Below are positions 5,686 through 7,093 of a stretch of 7,093 nt of DNA, piece by piece. How positions within the stretch are numbered: position 1 is the stretch's first letter; each line of letters begins with the position of its first letter. The notes under the pieces were generated by a model. The model was not told the origin of the DNA. It saw nothing but the letters and a program-made list of their open reading frames with translations, and ran no database searches. Position numbers and translations under genes: made by a program. This DNA comes from an uncultured Spirochaetales bacterium (GTDB lineage Bacteria; Spirochaetota; Spirochaetia; Sphaerochaetales; Sphaerochaetaceae), in NCBI GenBank assembly GCA_934276695.1, contig CAKQTF010000048.1, forward strand, positions 1 through 7,093, read 5' to 3'.

Positions 5686-6810
5686 ATGGAAACAGATAAA
5701 AAAAAGTTCATCGTTTTTTCTAGTTGCATGGCTATCGTCCTTATAATATGCATTTGCTCCTCATTACTGCTAGGTTTCATGATGAGGGAATATGTTGAAT
5801 GGAAATCAACATTAACTGAATTCAGAACTTCTGCAGAAAAAGAGCGTATAGCCCTCGACAAGGAGCTTCAGACTAAGATTGACAATGCCAATGAGAAGAT
5901 TTCATTTGCAGAAGCTCAGGTCACAGAAGCAGAAAGCAGGCTGGAATCAATCATGAAGACAATTGCAGCGAACATAGTTGAAAAGGAAAAGGCTGACCAG
6001 CTTGCAGTTGAGAATGCTGCTCTTGAGAAGAATATCAATAACATGCATTCAAGATATGAATCATTGTCAGCAATGTTTACAGAGCTGAATGAAAATAGCA
6101 AGAACGAGCTTGCTGCAATGAACAATATCTTAATGGATGAAAAGTCCTCACTTGAATCTGAAATAGCAACGCTTAATGATGAAATCAGCTCTCTTACAAA
6201 GCAGAAAGCAACTCTGCTGGGAGAGAACACTTCCCTTCGAAAGGACCAGAATAAGATTCAGGCAAGCATTACCTCTTTATCACAAACAGAGACTGATAGC
6301 CAGAAATCCATCACATCTTTAGAGACAACAATAAAGAATCTTTCATCGAATGTAGCATCTTTGGAAAGTTCAAAAGCATCACTCGAAAACAGCATTGCTT
6401 CATTAGAGAAAACAAAAGCTACCCAGGATGAAAATATAAAAAAACAAACTTCAACAATAGCAACCCTAAATACAGAAGTCTCTTATCTCAATACTCAGAA
6501 GACAAATCTTACAGCGGAGATCTTAAAGCTCACAGAATCCAAGAATTCGATAGAGAGCTCACTTGCAACTCTTACAACAAGAGAGAAATCCCTAAGAGAC
6601 ACCACAAGCCAAGTCGAAGAGACAAAAGCAATGCTTAAAGATCTCAACACTCAGATTGCAGATGCAAATAAGCAGCTAGGACAGGTTGAAAACCAGAAGA
6701 ATTCTATAAAGAAAGAATTAGAAAATCTTAAGCAGCAGAAATCAAGCTTAGAGAAAGTGATTTCTGATCTTAAGGCTGCATCAGAAATGACAGAGGGAGA
6801 AGCAAGATGA
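5686..6810 (+). CDS. membrane-anchored coiled-coil protein with 14-residue repeats, function unknown
   Basis: 374 residues from the ATG at 5686, with a GGGG ribosome binding site at 5677-5680. A TTG at 5635 would add 17 residues that precede no better site and overlap the putative promoter. Residues 1-7 are charged (METDKKK). One hydrophobic helix spans about 8-32 (IVFSSCMAIVLIICICSSLL). Everything after is predicted coiled coil, rich in E, K, S, T, N and Q with no globular domain. Between 195 and about 306 the sequence repeats every 14 residues, two heptads, with the pattern (I/V)xSLxxxKxxLxxx: ITSL, ITSL, VASL, IASL, then looser copies. The coil goes on to about 360. The charge balance around the helix does not settle which side the coil lies on. 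The gene overlaps the next by four bases (ATGA), so the two are coupled. Candidate roles are a structural, spacer or sensor protein of the envelope; no family is recognised. Confidence 0.8.
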   Translation: METDKKKFIVFSSCMAIVLIICICSSLLLGFMMREYVEWKSTLTEFRTSAEKERIALDKELQTKIDNANEKISFAEAQVTEAESRLESIMKTIAANIVEKEKADQLAVENAALEKNINNMHSRYESLSAMFTELNENSKNELAAMNNILMDEKSSLESEIATLNDEISSLTKQKATLLGENTSLRKDQNKIQASITSLSQTETDSQKSITSLETTIKNLSSNVASLESSKASLENSIASLEKTKATQDENIKKQTSTIATLNTEVSYLNTQKTNLTAEILKLTESKNSIESSLATLTTREKSLRDTTSQVEETKAMLKDLNTQIADANKQLGQVENQKNSIKKELENLKQQKSSLEKVISDLKAASEMTEGEAR

Positions 6811-7093
6811 CAACATTATATATCCTTTTTCTTTCAAGCCTGATCTTCATCATTTTTGGATCAGTCTATACTATAAAAACATACAGAGAGGCATTGGCGA
6901 TTAATCCAAAGCTCAAGACCTTAGATGAACTTGAATCTGAGATTTCCATTGCACAGGGAACCGTATCAAATCTGAAAGCACAGATAGAGCAGCTTAATTC
7001 ACTAACCCTAGCTGCGCAGAGCACTATAGAAGAAGCAAAAAAAGAAAGGGCATTTCTAGAGACCTATGAAACAGAGTTGAACCAGACGCATGC
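6807..7093 (+). CDS. second membrane-anchored coiled-coil protein, 3' end outside the window
   Basis: The ATG at 6807 overlaps the stop of the previous gene (ATGA) and has GAGGGAG at 6793-6799, so the start is well supported. The visible 95 residues begin with an uncharged N-terminus and one hydrophobic helix (about 3-21, LYILFLSSLIFIIFGSVY). Positive residues follow (TIKTYREALAINPKLK), which by the positive-inside rule puts the rest of the chain in the cytoplasm. From about residue 38 it is coiled coil (LDELESEISIAQGTVSNLKA, then EEAKKERAFLETYETELNQ). A C-terminal domain may follow beyond the window and would decide its function. No family is recognised from this part. It is clearly in one operon with the upstream coiled-coil gene, and the two may form a complex. 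Confidence 0.82.
   Translation, partial: MTTLYILFLSSLIFIIFGSVYTIKTYREALAINPKLKTLDELESEISIAQGTVSNLKAQIEQLNSLTLAAQSTIEEAKKERAFLETYETELNQTH

Overview
The window reads as a chromosomal stretch from a moderate-to-low GC bacterium. All three stop codons are used, TGA works as a real stop, and strong purine-rich ribosome binding sites precede the intact genes. Fused polar amino acid ABC transporter parts, an ISL3-type insertion sequence and AGA/AGG-rich arginine usage would suit an anaerobic, host-associated spirochaete or clostridium. Nothing here fixes the taxonomy, so this is a guess.

Left part (1-2262) is a zone of decay. It opens with the 3' end of an Ldh2-family (malate/lactate/diketogulonate type) dehydrogenase whose frame is broken by TGA at 26-28. 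A hairpin-rich intergenic region follows, with a convincing terminator at 331-356, a double TTGAT/ATCAA palindrome at 392-423 and two mutually exclusive hairpins at 510-546. Next is a complete ISL3-family insertion sequence (601-2012). Its transposase holds every expected motif but is split over three frames by two separate single-base losses. The right end of the element sits directly against the C-terminal two-thirds of an XRE/CI-type repressor gene whose start is missing.

Centre (2263-5201) is an intact two-gene transporter operon. The first gene is a GlnQ/HisP-type ATPase carrying an unusual C-terminal domain of about 125 residues that resembles a degenerate anti-sigma-factor-type HATPase. 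Three bases later comes a 507-residue protein that joins a signal peptide, a substrate-binding domain with its two lobes in swapped (permuted) order, and an ABC permease domain. A complete importer could be built from these two polypeptides. A strong terminator closes the operon at 5170-5201.

Right part (5202-7093) begins with about 480 bp of AT-rich non-coding DNA. It is followed by two translationally coupled genes (ATGA overlap), each encoding one N-terminal membrane helix and then coiled coil. The first contains a regular 14-residue repeat; the second runs off the window. Their function is unknown. The most interesting items are the regulatory-looking tail on the ATPase, the permuted binding protein-permease fusion, and the paired membrane-anchored coiled-coil proteins.
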